Of a stretch of DNA of 64,000 nucleotides, positions 42,711 through 51,709 are shown one piece after another (positions within the stretch are counted from its first letter, which is position 1; every line of letters begins with the position of its first letter). Made by a program: the position numbers and the translations under genes. Source of the stretch: Kaistella gelatinilytica (lineage in GTDB: Bacteria; Bacteroidota; Bacteroidia; Flavobacteriales; Weeksellaceae). The DNA lies in the NCBI RefSeq assembly GCF_015679325.1, contig NZ_JADPVI010000001.1, positions 868,001 to 932,000 on the forward strand, in the 5' to 3' direction. A model generated the notes under the pieces. The model did no database searches. It saw only the letters and a program-made list of their open reading frames with translations, and was not told the origin of the DNA.

Positions 42711-44057
42711 TTATTTAATGTAATTTCTGAGTTCTCCTTTGGACTTGTAATATTGTATTTCTGCAATTTTATAATCCAAAATGGCGTTGGTGTAATTATT
42801 TTTGGCTTCAACCAAAGCATTTTCAGCCTCTAACAATTCGGTTAAAGTTGCCAAACCGTACTGGTAATTGCTTTTGGTATTCGATAACACAGTTTCTGCA
42901 AGACTTACGTTTGCTTTCTGACTTTCCAACGCGGACAAACTATTTTCAATTTGTGATTTTGCATTTTGATAGGATAAGTCTAAACCTAGTTTTGTATCCT
43001 TCAAATCAACATCCAATTTATCAAGTTCGATCTGAGCCATTGCAACGCGGGCTTTCGTCGCAAAACCATTAAAAATAGGAATGTTCACGCCCAAAGTTAT
43101 CGCCGAATAACCGGACCAGTAAACGCCGTTCTTTTCGCCATTAGTTAAAGGAAATTTGTTCCCCAATCCTTGATAGCTGTAATTTGCATTCAAATTAACT
43201 GTTGGATAATAAGCCGCTTCAACCGCCTGTTTGTTATATTGTAACAATTCTTTTTGCTTAGAAAGTAATTTAACTTCTGAGCGGTCATCTGTTTTAACCG
43301 TGTCTTCTAATAAATGCGGCGTAACTTCCATGTCAGATTTTACAAGCTGAATCTTAGTCTCGATCGGCATTCCCATATAGAATTTCAGCGCATTTTCTGC
43401 CTGATTAATTCCGTTTTGCTGTTGTTTTAAAACCGTTGAGATGTTCGTAAGATTTACATTGGTTCGGTCCAGATCTATTTTTTTAGCCAATCCATTATCA
43501 AACAAACTTTTGATAATATTTCGTGCTTTTTCTGTACTTGTAAAACTGCTTTCTAAAGTTTCTTTCTTCTGCTGAATGGTAAAAACCTGGAAATAAGCAT
43601 TTGAAACGCGTTCGATAATTTGCTCTTCTGTCAATTGCTCGTTAAGCTGATAAAATTCTTTGGTTGATTTCGCGGCTTTTAATCCAATAAATACTTTCTG
43701 ATTAAAAATTGCCTGCGACAACTGTAAACCTGCTCCGGCGTTCCATTTTTGTCCAAATGAGATCAACTGTATGTTACTTGGACCGCCACTAAATGCACCA
43801 ACATCTAGTGCAGATTTTTGCAATAAAGGATTATACGTAAGATTTGCAACGCCCGAAATTTGTGGTAAAGCATTTGATTTTGCTTCCATGATCTGGTAAT
43901 CGGCATTTTTTACATCAAGTTGTGCTTTCAACGCATCCGCTTTATTTTGAAGCGCGTAATCTATGGCTTGTTTTAGCGTAACAGTTTCCTGCGCCTTCAT
44001 TCCGGAAAATGAAATTGCTAAGATTGCGACGAGAGCCATTTTTCTAAAATTGGTCAT
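42711..44057 (-). CDS. TolC-family outer-membrane efflux channel
   Basis: The 448-residue protein has a signal peptide (MTNFRKMALVAILAISFSGMKAQ) and the two-fold repeat of the OEP family: VTLKQAIDYALQNKADALKAQ and LTEEQIIERVSNAYFQVFTIQ in the first half, VNLNANYSYQGLGNK and GLDLSYQNAKSQIENSL in the second. It ends with a conserved LTELLEAENALVEAKNNYTN helix. It should form the outer-membrane and periplasmic channel of the RND pump. Confidence 0.94.
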   Translation of the reverse strand: MTNFRKMALVAILAISFSGMKAQETVTLKQAIDYALQNKADALKAQLDVKNADYQIMEAKSNALPQISGVANLTYNPLLQKSALDVGAFSGGPSNIQLISFGQKWNAGAGLQLSQAIFNQKVFIGLKAAKSTKEFYQLNEQLTEEQIIERVSNAYFQVFTIQQKKETLESSFTSTEKARNIIKSLFDNGLAKKIDLDRTNVNLTNISTVLKQQQNGINQAENALKFYMGMPIETKIQLVKSDMEVTPHLLEDTVKTDDRSEVKLLSKQKELLQYNKQAVEAAYYPTVNLNANYSYQGLGNKFPLTNGEKNGVYWSGYSAITLGVNIPIFNGFATKARVAMAQIELDKLDVDLKDTKLGLDLSYQNAKSQIENSLSALESQKANVSLAETVLSNTKSNYQYGLATLTELLEAENALVEAKNNYTNAILDYKIAEIQYYKSKGELRNYIK

Positions 44058-44134
44058 TATATATTGAGTTGTTATTTATTAGAGACGTTTAACAGTGGGT
44101 TTTACTTTTTTTTGAGAAAGTTTTTTATAAATTT

Positions 44135-44746
44135 TTATTCTTCCTTTTTAAAATCGAAATCTTTCAGGAAATCCTTTCCTTTTTTCGTCGCGATCGAATG
44201 CATGTAGAAAACCATGACTTCTAAACAGAAACATTGTCTGTCGTTCACTTCGTTTTCAAACAAAGGTGAATCCTCGTACGAAAACATGAGCTGAAGAAGA
44301 AATTTAATGTAGAGTCTTTCATCAAAATCAGTACGGTAATATCCTTGATCTCTTCCAAGTTTAATGTTGTGCGTAACAATTTTTGAGATCTTTTCATCGA
44401 TGCTCAAGATATGCTGATTGTAGATCGAAGGATAATATTTGATCAGTTGTCGAATAAATGTCGTCTTGTTCGTTCGGGAAAAGCTCTCGAAATCTTTCTC
44501 GCGAAGAAACATTCTTTCTATGGCGTTCTCACTCTTCGAATCATTTAAAAGAAGTGTTTCTACAACAAGATCCAGCTTGTAATCCAGAACTTCGGTCAAT
44601 AGATCTTCTTTATTTTTATAGTGTTGATACAATGTTTTTTTTGACATTGCAAACTCTTTCGCGATGTCATCCATTGTCAAAGTTTTAGCACCATTCTCGG
44701 CGAACAGCTCTGCAACTTTCAATAAAAATTCTTTATCTGCACTCAT
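44135..44746 (-). CDS. TetR/AcrR family regulator of the efflux operon
   Basis: The 203-residue protein has an N-terminal TetR helix-turn-helix (LFAENGAKTLTMDDIAKEFAMSKKTLYQHYKNKEDLL) and an all-helical ligand-binding part with low conservation. It is encoded first in the RND operon, in the same direction, 77 nt before tolC, so it most likely represses its own transcript and is released by a pump substrate. A -7 element TACCTTTG lies at 44755-44762. Confidence 0.92.
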   Translation of the reverse strand: MSADKEFLLKVAELFAENGAKTLTMDDIAKEFAMSKKTLYQHYKNKEDLLTEVLDYKLDLVVETLLLNDSKSENAIERMFLREKDFESFSRTNKTTFIRQLIKYYPSIYNQHILSIDEKISKIVTHNIKLGRDQGYYRTDFDERLYIKFLLQLMFSYEDSPLFENEVNDRQCFCLEVMVFYMHSIATKKGKDFLKDFDFKKEE

Positions 44747-44754
44747 AATAAATG

Positions 44755-44762
44755 CAAAGGTA
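44755..44762 (-). promoter_or_regulatory. -7 element of the TetR-RND operon
   Basis: TACCTTTG on the minus strand is a perfect TAnnTTTG, 8 nt upstream of the TetR ATG, leaving a very short leader. Confidence 0.6.
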
Positions 44763-44871
44763 AATAATGAAAACTTATAAACAAAAAAAGTTTCCTAGTT
44801 TTTTCAGGTGAAATAATTCTAATAGATGTGCTAAATAACTTCTAAGAAAAAATTGATTTTGGAATTCAATT

Positions 44872-44908
44872 GCAAAAGAAAAGAAGCAAATCAAATGACT
44901 TGCTTCTG
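44872..44908 (-). terminator. Terminator of holB
   Basis: On the minus strand GAAGCAA / TTGCTTC (44883-44906) with a 10-nt loop is followed by TTTTCTTTT. It lies just below the holB stop codon at 44915. Confidence 0.75.
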
Positions 44909-44914
44909 CATATT

Positions 44915-46039
44915 TTAATTGGAAGGTGATTTATGGATATACCGCGACAGTTTAATTCCAAGATCTGTCCAGACAATTTTAGCGTTTGCATTTCTTTCCA
45001 GATGATAATCAGCTTCAGAAATTTCTGTTAAAATCGCTTCTATGTTTGCGCCGTGAATAAAATTGGAAAAACGATCCCATTTAAAACCTCCCGAATCTAT
45101 TTTTTTATAAACTAATTTTTCGTTGCCATAATTTTGTAGTAAAGCCAAACGGAACATTTCTGCACAATAATCCAGAAAGCTTTTTTGTTTTTCCCGATTC
45201 CAGGTTGCAACATTTCTGCCCCAAAAAACGATATTTTTTAAAAACTCCGGTTTCTTTTTGACCTGAAAAGCTTCCCGAACCCATGTTACAAAAAGATCTT
45301 CAAATTCAGAATCAGAATTTTCGGAAAGCAAAAGTTTCTGCGCACTGTTCCAGTTTCCTTGAGCCTGAAAAACGATTTCTTTTATTTTCTCTTCGCTAAT
45401 TTTATAATTGTTTCGAAGCGAAATTTCAATCTCTTCATCATGAATTCTTGGGATTTCTACAAGTTGCGTGCGGGATAGAATGGTGGGTAAAATGAAGTCG
45501 GCATTTTCGGCAGTCAGAATAATTAAAGTATCTTTTGGTGGTTCCTCCAGAAATTTAAGAAATTTATTAGAAGCCGAGATGTTCATTTTGTCCACTTGCC
45601 AAACGATGAGAACTTTACTGCCACCTTCAAAACTTTTTAAGGAAAACTTTTTATTCAGTTCATCAATTTCATCAGCGTAGATGGTGAGTTGCTTGTTATC
45701 AGAATTCAAAACTTTATTCCAGTCTTCGCTGTTCGAATAGGGATTTTCTAGAATCATTGTTCTAAAATCTTCCAGAAAATTATCAGAAAACCCTCCTTTT
45801 TTCTCTTTAAAAACAGGAAAACTGAAATGCAGATCCAAGTGATTTAAATGTTCAACTTTCGAGGATGAATGCTCGTTTTCTTTTCTGAAAACTTCTTTAG
45901 CAAATGCCATTGCGAGAGGTAAAGTTCCGTATCCTTCTGCACCGATGAAAAGTTGAGCGTGACTTACTCTATTATCAGAAATACTTTCTCTAAGAAGGTT
46001 TTTTAATTTTTCCTGACCTACAATTTGTTCCCAGTTCAT
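44915..46039 (-). CDS. holB: DNA polymerase III delta' subunit (clamp-loader, HolB-like)
   Basis: The 374-residue protein starts MNWEQIVGQEKLKNLLRESI and HAQLFIGAEGYGTLPLAMA, the HolB equivalent of a P-loop region; the Lys of Walker A is missing, as usual for delta'. KVLIVWQVDKMNISASNKFLKFLEEPPKDTLIILTAEN is the sensor-1 segment with the SRC-like motif at LSRTQLVEI. The four-cysteine zinc module of DnaX-type proteins is absent. It should help to open and load the sliding clamp. The -7 element TATCTTTG is at 46044-46051. Confidence 0.9.
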   Translation of the reverse strand: MNWEQIVGQEKLKNLLRESISDNRVSHAQLFIGAEGYGTLPLAMAFAKEVFRKENEHSSSKVEHLNHLDLHFSFPVFKEKKGGFSDNFLEDFRTMILENPYSNSEDWNKVLNSDNKQLTIYADEIDELNKKFSLKSFEGGSKVLIVWQVDKMNISASNKFLKFLEEPPKDTLIILTAENADFILPTILSRTQLVEIPRIHDEEIEISLRNNYKISEEKIKEIVFQAQGNWNSAQKLLLSENSDSEFEDLFVTWVREAFQVKKKPEFLKNIVFWGRNVATWNREKQKSFLDYCAEMFRLALLQNYGNEKLVYKKIDSGGFKWDRFSNFIHGANIEAILTEISEADYHLERNANAKIVWTDLGIKLSRYIHKSPSN

Positions 46040-46043
46040 TTTT

Positions 46044-46051
46044 CAAAGATA
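46044..46051 (-). promoter_or_regulatory. -7 element of the holB promoter
   Basis: TATCTTTG on the minus strand is a perfect TAnnTTTG just upstream of the holB ATG at 46039. Confidence 0.6.
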
Positions 46052-46293
46052 AAAAATTCAAACTATTTTTCCATGACTAAAATGAGGTTTGAACCTCTAT
46101 TTGTTTCCAGATCGCCTCGAATTAGAAATTTAATAACAATTAATTACATAACTGCATTTTTTGTTTTTTTTTAATTTAAAAATGGGAAAGACCATCGTAA
46201 ACAAAGTAATCCCCTTAACAAACTTTAACCAAAGTAAATTTCCTCAATTCAGTAATATTTAAGATATTTGCGCATTATTTTTAAAAATAGAGA

Positions 46294-47565
46294 ATGAAAA
46301 GAATTTTTGTATTACCGTTGCTTGCTGCCGGATTATTTTATAACGCGCAATCGATTGGTAATTCTCCCTATGCTGCCTTCGGAATTGGGGATATTAAGTA
46401 TGACAATACAACTGATGTGAATGCGATGGGCGGTATTTCTACAGCATATATTTGGGACTTCAATAATAATTTTAACTTCAGCAATCCTGCTGCTAATAAA
46501 AATTTAGAACTAACCACCCTAAAAGTGGAAGGAACCAACGAAAACAATTTTTTTAAATCGAATTACGATAATATGAGTGTTACCAAACACTCTTCTTATT
46601 TATCGAATATTTCAATTGCATTTCCATTATCGCCAAAGGTCAAATTTGGATTAGGTTATCAACCTTACAGTTCAAAAAAATATTCCATCCTTACCAGAGA
46701 AACCCTTACCGACGGTTCGACTAAAGCGAATCTTTTTAGTGGTGAAGGAATGATAAGCACCGTTCAGGCGGCAGTTTCATATCAAATTTCTCCAGAGTTT
46801 GGAGTTGGTTTAAGAACCAATTTCTATTTTGGTAATGTTTATGACATCAATGAACTTACGTATTCTACCGCAGAATTAATCAACGGATACGAAACGAAAA
46901 ATAAGACAAAATCTTTTAATTTCACAGTCGGAACTGCTTATCAGAAAAAACTGGCAGCAGATAGAAAACTTACTTTAGGAGGTACTTTAACCTTCGGAAA
47001 TACAGGCAATTTAGAAACTCAGTATACCAACAGTACTTATTTTTACACGCCGGGTCAAACTAAAAATAATGTAAGCATTATCGATTCGAAATTCAGTAAA
47101 AATAAAGATCTCATTCCATTAGGTTTCTCTTTAGGAGCAGGTTATGGTAGAGATGCGAAATGGTTTATGGGAACTCAGGTTGATTACAACAAATCACAGA
47201 TCGATTTTATAACAGATCCTTTTGCCAATCAGGCTTCTTATAAGATCTCTGCTGGAGGTTGGTACTTGCCGAATTATAACAATTTTAGAAATTATTTCTC
47301 GCGAGTAACTTACCGATATGGTGCTTATTTTGAAAAAGGTAATTTGTCATATATGGGAACCAATGTTAATAAATTTGCACTTACAGGCGGATTAACACTT
47401 CCTTTTGAAAATAAAAGCGCAAGCAGAATGAGCGGTATCGATGTGGGAATTGAACTAGGACAAAGAGGAACACTTGATAATAATATGATCAGACAGAATT
47501 TTGTAAACCTAAGAATCGGACTTAATTTTGCTGATAAATGGTTTAACAAACGTCTTTATGATTAA
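46294..47565 (+). CDS. Outer-membrane beta-barrel protein, FadL-like
   Basis: The 423-residue protein has a signal peptide (MKRIFVLPLLAAGLFYNAQS) followed by SPYAAFGIGDIKYDNTTDVN and AMGGISTAYIWDF, then many amphipathic strands with alternating aromatic residues (VKFGLGYQPYSSKKYS, FGVGLRTNFYFGNVYD), ending INLRIGLNFADKWF-like. This fits an outer-membrane barrel of the FadL/OmpP1-like or PorV-like type; the cargo is unknown. lptC starts 3 nt after its stop, so both are probably made together, which may suggest a link to envelope assembly. Confidence 0.75.
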   Translation: MKRIFVLPLLAAGLFYNAQSIGNSPYAAFGIGDIKYDNTTDVNAMGGISTAYIWDFNNNFNFSNPAANKNLELTTLKVEGTNENNFFKSNYDNMSVTKHSSYLSNISIAFPLSPKVKFGLGYQPYSSKKYSILTRETLTDGSTKANLFSGEGMISTVQAAVSYQISPEFGVGLRTNFYFGNVYDINELTYSTAELINGYETKNKTKSFNFTVGTAYQKKLAADRKLTLGGTLTFGNTGNLETQYTNSTYFYTPGQTKNNVSIIDSKFSKNKDLIPLGFSLGAGYGRDAKWFMGTQVDYNKSQIDFITDPFANQASYKISAGGWYLPNYNNFRNYFSRVTYRYGAYFEKGNLSYMGTNVNKFALTGGLTLPFENKSASRMSGIDVGIELGQRGTLDNNMIRQNFVNLRIGLNFADKWFNKRLYD

Positions 47566-47568
47566 GAA

Positions 47569-48159
47569 ATGAGTCTTTCCAGAAAAATATTCTATAAAAA
47601 TATAGCCGCCTTTTTAGGGTGTGCTATATTTTTTGTTTTAATTTCCTGTGATGAAGATCTTACCAAAATCAGTAAAAATAAAAACGTCAATTTTCCTTCG
47701 CAAATTATCAATAATGCCAATATCGTACAGCGCGATTCTGGAATGATAAAACTGCGTGCAAAAGCGGCCCTTATTGAAAAATACGAGTATATCGATTCTC
47801 CTTACATCGTTGCGAGAAAAGGAATTAATATTCTTTTTTACGATAAAAAGAAACCGAATGTTCCAGGGAAGATCACTGCGAAATATGCCAAGTTTAATGA
47901 GAAAAAGAAATTTTACGAGGCCAAAGGAAATGTGAAAATCATCACCAATGAAAATCAAATGTTTGCAATGCAATCGGTTTATTGGGATCAAAATAAAAGA
48001 TTAATTTATACTTCAGATACGGTTTACGTAACCGATAAAGACGGCTCAACGCTTGTTGGTGCGAACGGAATGAAGGCCAAAGATGATTTCTCTGAATATA
48101 CTTTCTTTAATAATTCAGGCGATATCAACGCTAAAAAAATCCCTGAAAAAGGAAGGTGA
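47569..48159 (+). CDS. lptC: LPS export protein LptC
   Basis: The 196-residue protein has an N-terminal membrane anchor that ends in a lipobox-like sequence (FFVLISCDED), then the LptC beta-jellyroll: MIKLRAKAALIEKYEYIDSP, ITAKYAKFNEKKKFYEAKGNV and the end ...QSVYWDQNKRLIYTSDTVYVTDKDGSTLVGANG. LptC hands LPS from the LptBFG ABC transporter to LptA in the periplasm. It is longer than E. coli LptC, as in other Bacteroidota. The other lpt genes are not in this window. Confidence 0.85.
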   Translation: MSLSRKIFYKNIAAFLGCAIFFVLISCDEDLTKISKNKNVNFPSQIINNANIVQRDSGMIKLRAKAALIEKYEYIDSPYIVARKGINILFYDKKKPNVPGKITAKYAKFNEKKKFYEAKGNVKIITNENQMFAMQSVYWDQNKRLIYTSDTVYVTDKDGSTLVGANGMKAKDDFSEYTFFNNSGDINAKKIPEKGR

Positions 48160-48190
48160 TTTTTCGTAAATTCGTGAAAAATTTTTCTTT

Positions 48191-49237
48191 ATGGAGTTTC
48201 ATGCAATCGGTTTAATGTCGGGAAGCAGTCTGGATGGACTTGACATTTGTTACGCCAAATTTCAAAAGGAAAATAATACCTGGAAATACGAAATCCTAAA
48301 AGCAGAAACCATCTCTTATTCTCAACACTGGGATGGAAAATTGCGAAATTCTATCAATCTAAATTCTGAAGAACTTTTCGCTTTACATTCGGAATATGGT
48401 TTTTACCTGGGAAAAAGAGTTCAGGAATTTATTGGACAATTTTGGTTAAATAATGTAGATTTAATCGCTTCTCACGGTCACACGGTTTTTCATCAGCCGA
48501 AAAATAAATTTACCTTACAGATCGGCGACGGAAGAGCCGTTAAAATTTTAAATCAAATTCCGGTCATTTACGACTTTCGAAGTCAGGATGTTTTGATGGG
48601 TGGAAACGGTGCTCCACTTGTTCCGATCGGTGATGAACTTCTTTTTTCTGAATTTGATGCGTGTTTGAACATCGGTGGATTTTCTAATATCTCCTTTAAA
48701 AAAGAGGGAAAACGAATCGCTTTTGATATTTGTCCGGTCAATATTATTATGAACCAGTTTGCTAAAAATTTAGGAAAAGATTTTGATGAAAACGGAGATT
48801 TTGCTCGAAGCGGAACCGTTAATTTTGAGATTTTATCTTTATTAAATTCTCTGCCTTTTTATGAATCTTCGGCACCAAAATCTTTAGGAATTGAATGGAT
48901 CAATTCAACTATTTTACCTTTATTAGAAGGAGAAACTGCCGAAAATGTGTTGGCAACTTTTACGGAACACGCTGCTTTTCAACTTGCTGAAATCTTAAAT
49001 CAATATGAAATTCAAAAAGTTTTATTTACAGGTGGTGGAACGTATAATTCCTATTTAATTGAACGCATCAAAAATAAAACTTCAGCAGAAATCATTATTC
49101 CGGAAAAAGAACTGATCGATTTCAAAGAAGCTTTGATCTTCGCATTCATGGGAGTTTTGCGTATGAATAATGAAATTAATATATTGTGCTCTGCGACCGG
49201 AAGTTCGGCAGATCACTGCTCCGGACTTTTGATTTAA
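48191..49237 (+). CDS. anmK: Anhydro-N-acetylmuramic acid kinase
   Basis: The 348-residue protein begins with IGLMSGSSLDGLDICYAKF, the phosphate-binding start of AnmK, and continues with LIASHGHTVFHQP, GDGRAVKILNQIPVIYDFRSQDVLMGGNGAPL and VLFTGGGTYNSYLIERI, the hexokinase-like fold. It phosphorylates and opens 1,6-anhydro-MurNAc to MurNAc-6-phosphate in peptidoglycan recycling. Length is normal for the Bacteroidota form. A MurQ etherase is not next to it. It starts 31 nt after lptC. Confidence 0.92.
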   Translation: MEFHAIGLMSGSSLDGLDICYAKFQKENNTWKYEILKAETISYSQHWDGKLRNSINLNSEELFALHSEYGFYLGKRVQEFIGQFWLNNVDLIASHGHTVFHQPKNKFTLQIGDGRAVKILNQIPVIYDFRSQDVLMGGNGAPLVPIGDELLFSEFDACLNIGGFSNISFKKEGKRIAFDICPVNIIMNQFAKNLGKDFDENGDFARSGTVNFEILSLLNSLPFYESSAPKSLGIEWINSTILPLLEGETAENVLATFTEHAAFQLAEILNQYEIQKVLFTGGGTYNSYLIERIKNKTSAEIIIPEKELIDFKEALIFAFMGVLRMNNEINILCSATGSSADHCSGLLI

Positions 49238-49264
49238 ACTTCCTTTAACTTTAAAAATAAATTT

Positions 49265-50782
49265 ATGCAAATAGATATTAGAAAACTCACTCTTGATGAT
49301 TACGATGAACTAAGAGATACAATGCAGAAAGCATATCCCACAATGTCGGAAAGTATCTGGTCCAAGAAAAGCATTCAGAAACTGATCAAAATTTTTCCGG
49401 AAGGACAAATCTGTATCACCGTTGATGACAAAATTGCGGCGGTTTGTTTGGCGCTCATCGTTCAATATGAATTATATGGTGATGATCATACTTACAAAGA
49501 AATTACAGGAAATTATACATTCAACACGCATTCTGACACGGGAAATGTTTTGTACGGAATTGAAATTTTCGTGGATCCAGAATTTCGGGAGTTGCGTTTG
49601 GCAAGAAGATTATATGATGCGCGAAAAGAATTGTGTGAAAAACTCAATTTAAAATCGATTATTGTCGGTGGCAGAATTCCTAATTATCATTTACACAGTC
49701 ATGAACTTACACCGCGTCAGTATATTCAACAGGTTCGAAAAAAAGAAGTTTATGATCCGGTTTTGAGTTTTCAGTTAGCGAATAATTTCCTGCCGGTTCG
49801 GGTTTTACAAAATTATTTACCTGAAGATTTACATTCAGAAGAAAACGCCGTTTTATTGCAGTGGAATAATATTTACTACAGCAAAAAACCCAATACGATG
49901 CAGGATTCTGTCATCCGTTTAGGTTTGGTTCAATGGCAAATGCGACATTTCAAAGATATTGATGCTTTCTTCGAGCAGGTAGAGTTTTTCATTAATGTGA
50001 TGGCAGATTATAAATCTGATTTCATTATGTTCCCCGAATTCTTCAATACGCCTCTGCTCGCTCCTTTCAACCATTTAAGTGAAAGAGAAAGTATGTTCAA
50101 ACTGGCGGAAATGACGGAGGAAATTAAAAACAGATTATCCCAGTTAGCGATCGGTTACAACATTAATATTATCGGTGGAAGTATGCCTTTTATCGAAAAT
50201 GATGACTTGTATAATATCAGTTATTTGCTTCACAGAGACGGAAAAATTGACGAACACCGTAAAATTCACATCACACCAAACGAAAAGAAATTCTACGGAA
50301 TGAAAGGTGGAAACGAAATCAAGGTCATCGACACCGATTGTGGTAAAGTTGGATTGGTGATTTGTTATGATGTTGAATTCCCGGAATTACCAAGAATTTT
50401 AGCAGATCAAGGAATGAAGATTTTATTTGTTCCTTATTTAACTGATACGCAAAATGCTTACATGAGAGTTCGTCATTGCGCCGCAGCAAGAGCAATTGAA
50501 AACGAATGTTATGTTGCTATTGCAGGTTGTGTCGGAAATTTACCTGGTGTCAATAATATGGATATTCAATATGGACAAGCGGCGGTTTTCACACCGTCTG
50601 ATTTTGCTTTTCCTTCTAATGCGATTAAAGGTGAAGCAACGCCAAATACAGAAACAACTTTGATTGTAGATGTTGATTTGAATTTGTTGAAAGAATTGCA
50701 TCATTATGGCGCGGTTAGGACGATGAGTGACAGGCGGAAAGATTTGTATGATACAATCAATTACAACAGCGAAACAGAATAA
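49265..50782 (+). CDS. Fused GNAT acetyltransferase / carbon-nitrogen hydrolase
   Basis: The 505-residue protein joins an N-terminal GNAT domain (about residues 1-200; VLYGIEIFVDPEFRELRLARRLYDARKELCEKLN includes the acetyl-CoA loop) to a C-terminal nitrilase-superfamily domain (about 220-500). The Glu-Lys-Cys triad is visible: Glu in FIMFPEFFNTP, Lys in HRKIHITPNE, Cys in VGLVICYDVEFPEL. The fusion occurs in many bacteria and is often annotated as a bifunctional hydrolase; the substrate is not established. It starts 27 nt after anmK. Confidence 0.88.
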   Translation: MQIDIRKLTLDDYDELRDTMQKAYPTMSESIWSKKSIQKLIKIFPEGQICITVDDKIAAVCLALIVQYELYGDDHTYKEITGNYTFNTHSDTGNVLYGIEIFVDPEFRELRLARRLYDARKELCEKLNLKSIIVGGRIPNYHLHSHELTPRQYIQQVRKKEVYDPVLSFQLANNFLPVRVLQNYLPEDLHSEENAVLLQWNNIYYSKKPNTMQDSVIRLGLVQWQMRHFKDIDAFFEQVEFFINVMADYKSDFIMFPEFFNTPLLAPFNHLSERESMFKLAEMTEEIKNRLSQLAIGYNINIIGGSMPFIENDDLYNISYLLHRDGKIDEHRKIHITPNEKKFYGMKGGNEIKVIDTDCGKVGLVICYDVEFPELPRILADQGMKILFVPYLTDTQNAYMRVRHCAAARAIENECYVAIAGCVGNLPGVNNMDIQYGQAAVFTPSDFAFPSNAIKGEATPNTETTLIVDVDLNLLKELHHYGAVRTMSDRRKDLYDTINYNSETE

Positions 50783-50785
50783 AAA

Positions 50786-50822
50786 GATCCCGAGACTTTC
50801 AAAGTTTCGGGATTTTGTTTTT
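50786..50822 (+). terminator. Terminator after the GNAT-nitrilase gene
   Basis: ATCCCGAgACTTT / AAGTtTCGGGAT (50787-50812) with a T-rich tail on the plus strand lies just past the stop codon at 50782. Confidence 0.8.
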
Positions 50823-50877
50823 AAACTTAAATCCGCAAACTTTCCCAAAACGAAATTTCCTCTGGAAAATTAATTTG

Positions 50878-50885
50878 TACATTTG
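50878..50885 (+). promoter_or_regulatory. -7 element of the toxin-antitoxin pair
   Basis: TACATTTG on the plus strand is a perfect TAnnTTTG, 18 nt upstream of the antitoxin ATG at 50904. Confidence 0.6.
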
Positions 50886-50903
50886 TTTTATAATTTTAGT
50901 AAA

Positions 50904-51161
50904 ATGGCAACACAAGATATTATCATTTTTGAACCTAATTCTTCTGAAGAAACTGATGCATTAATTGCTTTTGGTAAAGCTTTGAAATTAAAATTTAAAA
51001 TTGCTGAAAGTGAAGAATTTGTTAATAATCAGGGAATTCAAATTCCTGAAGCGCATAAAGCAATTGTAGCCGAAAGATTAGAAGATTACCGGAAAAACCC
51101 GCATACCAATTTAAATTTTGATGAGTTACTGAAAGATATCAGAGAAAAATATAACTTGTGA
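50904..51161 (+). CDS. DUF2683-type antitoxin
   Basis: The 85-residue protein starts MATQDIIIFEPNSSEETDAL and continues with ALIAFGKALKLKFKIAESEEF, ending in a helical part rich in Lys and Asp (AIVAERLEDYRKNPHTNLNF, ELLKDIREKYNL). This is the shape of DUF2683 proteins found in Bacteroidota as the antitoxin paired with a RelE/ParE-type toxin. The ORF extends upstream to 50883, but ATG 50904 follows the -7 element at a sensible distance. The toxin GTG overlaps its stop by 4 nt. Confidence 0.8.
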   Translation: MATQDIIIFEPNSSEETDALIAFGKALKLKFKIAESEEFVNNQGIQIPEAHKAIVAERLEDYRKNPHTNLNFDELLKDIREKYNL

Positions 51162-51451
51162 ATTATGTGATTGAAAATAGACCGAGAGTTTATGATGATA
51201 TTTTAGAAGCTGTAGATTATTTCTTTTCAATTAATCCAAAGCTAGCAGAAGATTTTCTAGACAGAATCGAGGAAGCAAAAATTAAAATAGAAAATACTCC
51301 GAAAGGTTTTCAAATACAATATCTTAATGTTAGAACAATCTTGTTAAGGCAATTTGCTTATCATATTTATTACATTGTTGAAGACTATAAAATAATTATT
51401 CTCGCTGTTCTTCATGCTCAAAGTGGGGAAGAGAAAATTAGTAAGATTTAA
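51158..51451 (+). CDS. RelE/ParE family toxin
   Basis: The 97-residue protein has the RelE/ParE fold: IENRPRVYDDILEAVDYFFSI, ELAEDFLDRIEEAKIKI-like helices, then FQIQYLNVRTILLRQFAYHIYYIV and IIILAVLHAQSGEEK. Basic catalytic residues are few, so gyrase-type (ParE) or RNase-type (RelE) activity cannot be decided. Its GTG start shares bases with the antitoxin stop (GTGA), coupling the two; the nearby ATG at 51165 is out of frame. Confidence 0.82.
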   Translation: MNYVIENRPRVYDDILEAVDYFFSINPKLAEDFLDRIEEAKIKIENTPKGFQIQYLNVRTILLRQFAYHIYYIVEDYKIIILAVLHAQSGEEKISKI

Positions 51452-51475
51452 ATCCTTTTTTCTAAAATATATCTA

Positions 51476-51512
51476 AAACAAAACCCAGTACAAAATGTGC
51501 TGGTTTTTGTTT
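51476..51512 (+). terminator. Terminator of the toxin-antitoxin pair
   Basis: CCAGTAC / GTGCTGG (one G-U) flanked by AAAAC and GTTTTTGTTTG lies about 30 nt past the toxin stop codon. Confidence 0.7.
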
Positions 51513-51599
51513 GATTTTCAAAACCACACAATAAAGATATTTATCTTTATTTAATTTCCTGAATCTCATTTTATAATTCTTAATAAATTATTTAATTAT

Positions 51600-51636
51600 A
51601 AATCCCGAAAACAAATTAATTTTCGGGATTTAAATA
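51600..51636. terminator. Hairpin near the end of the TonB receptor gene
   Basis: AAATCCCGAAAA / TTTTCGGGATTT is a perfect 12-bp stem with an 8-nt loop. It has only A/T-rich tails on either side, so it is a plausible but weaker terminator for the minus-strand receptor gene. Confidence 0.6.
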
Positions 51637-51709
51637 TTTTATTAAAATGAGATTGAGTGATTAAAAACTAATTACACTTGGCTCTTTCTACTTTTTCAAT
51701 GGCTCTTAT

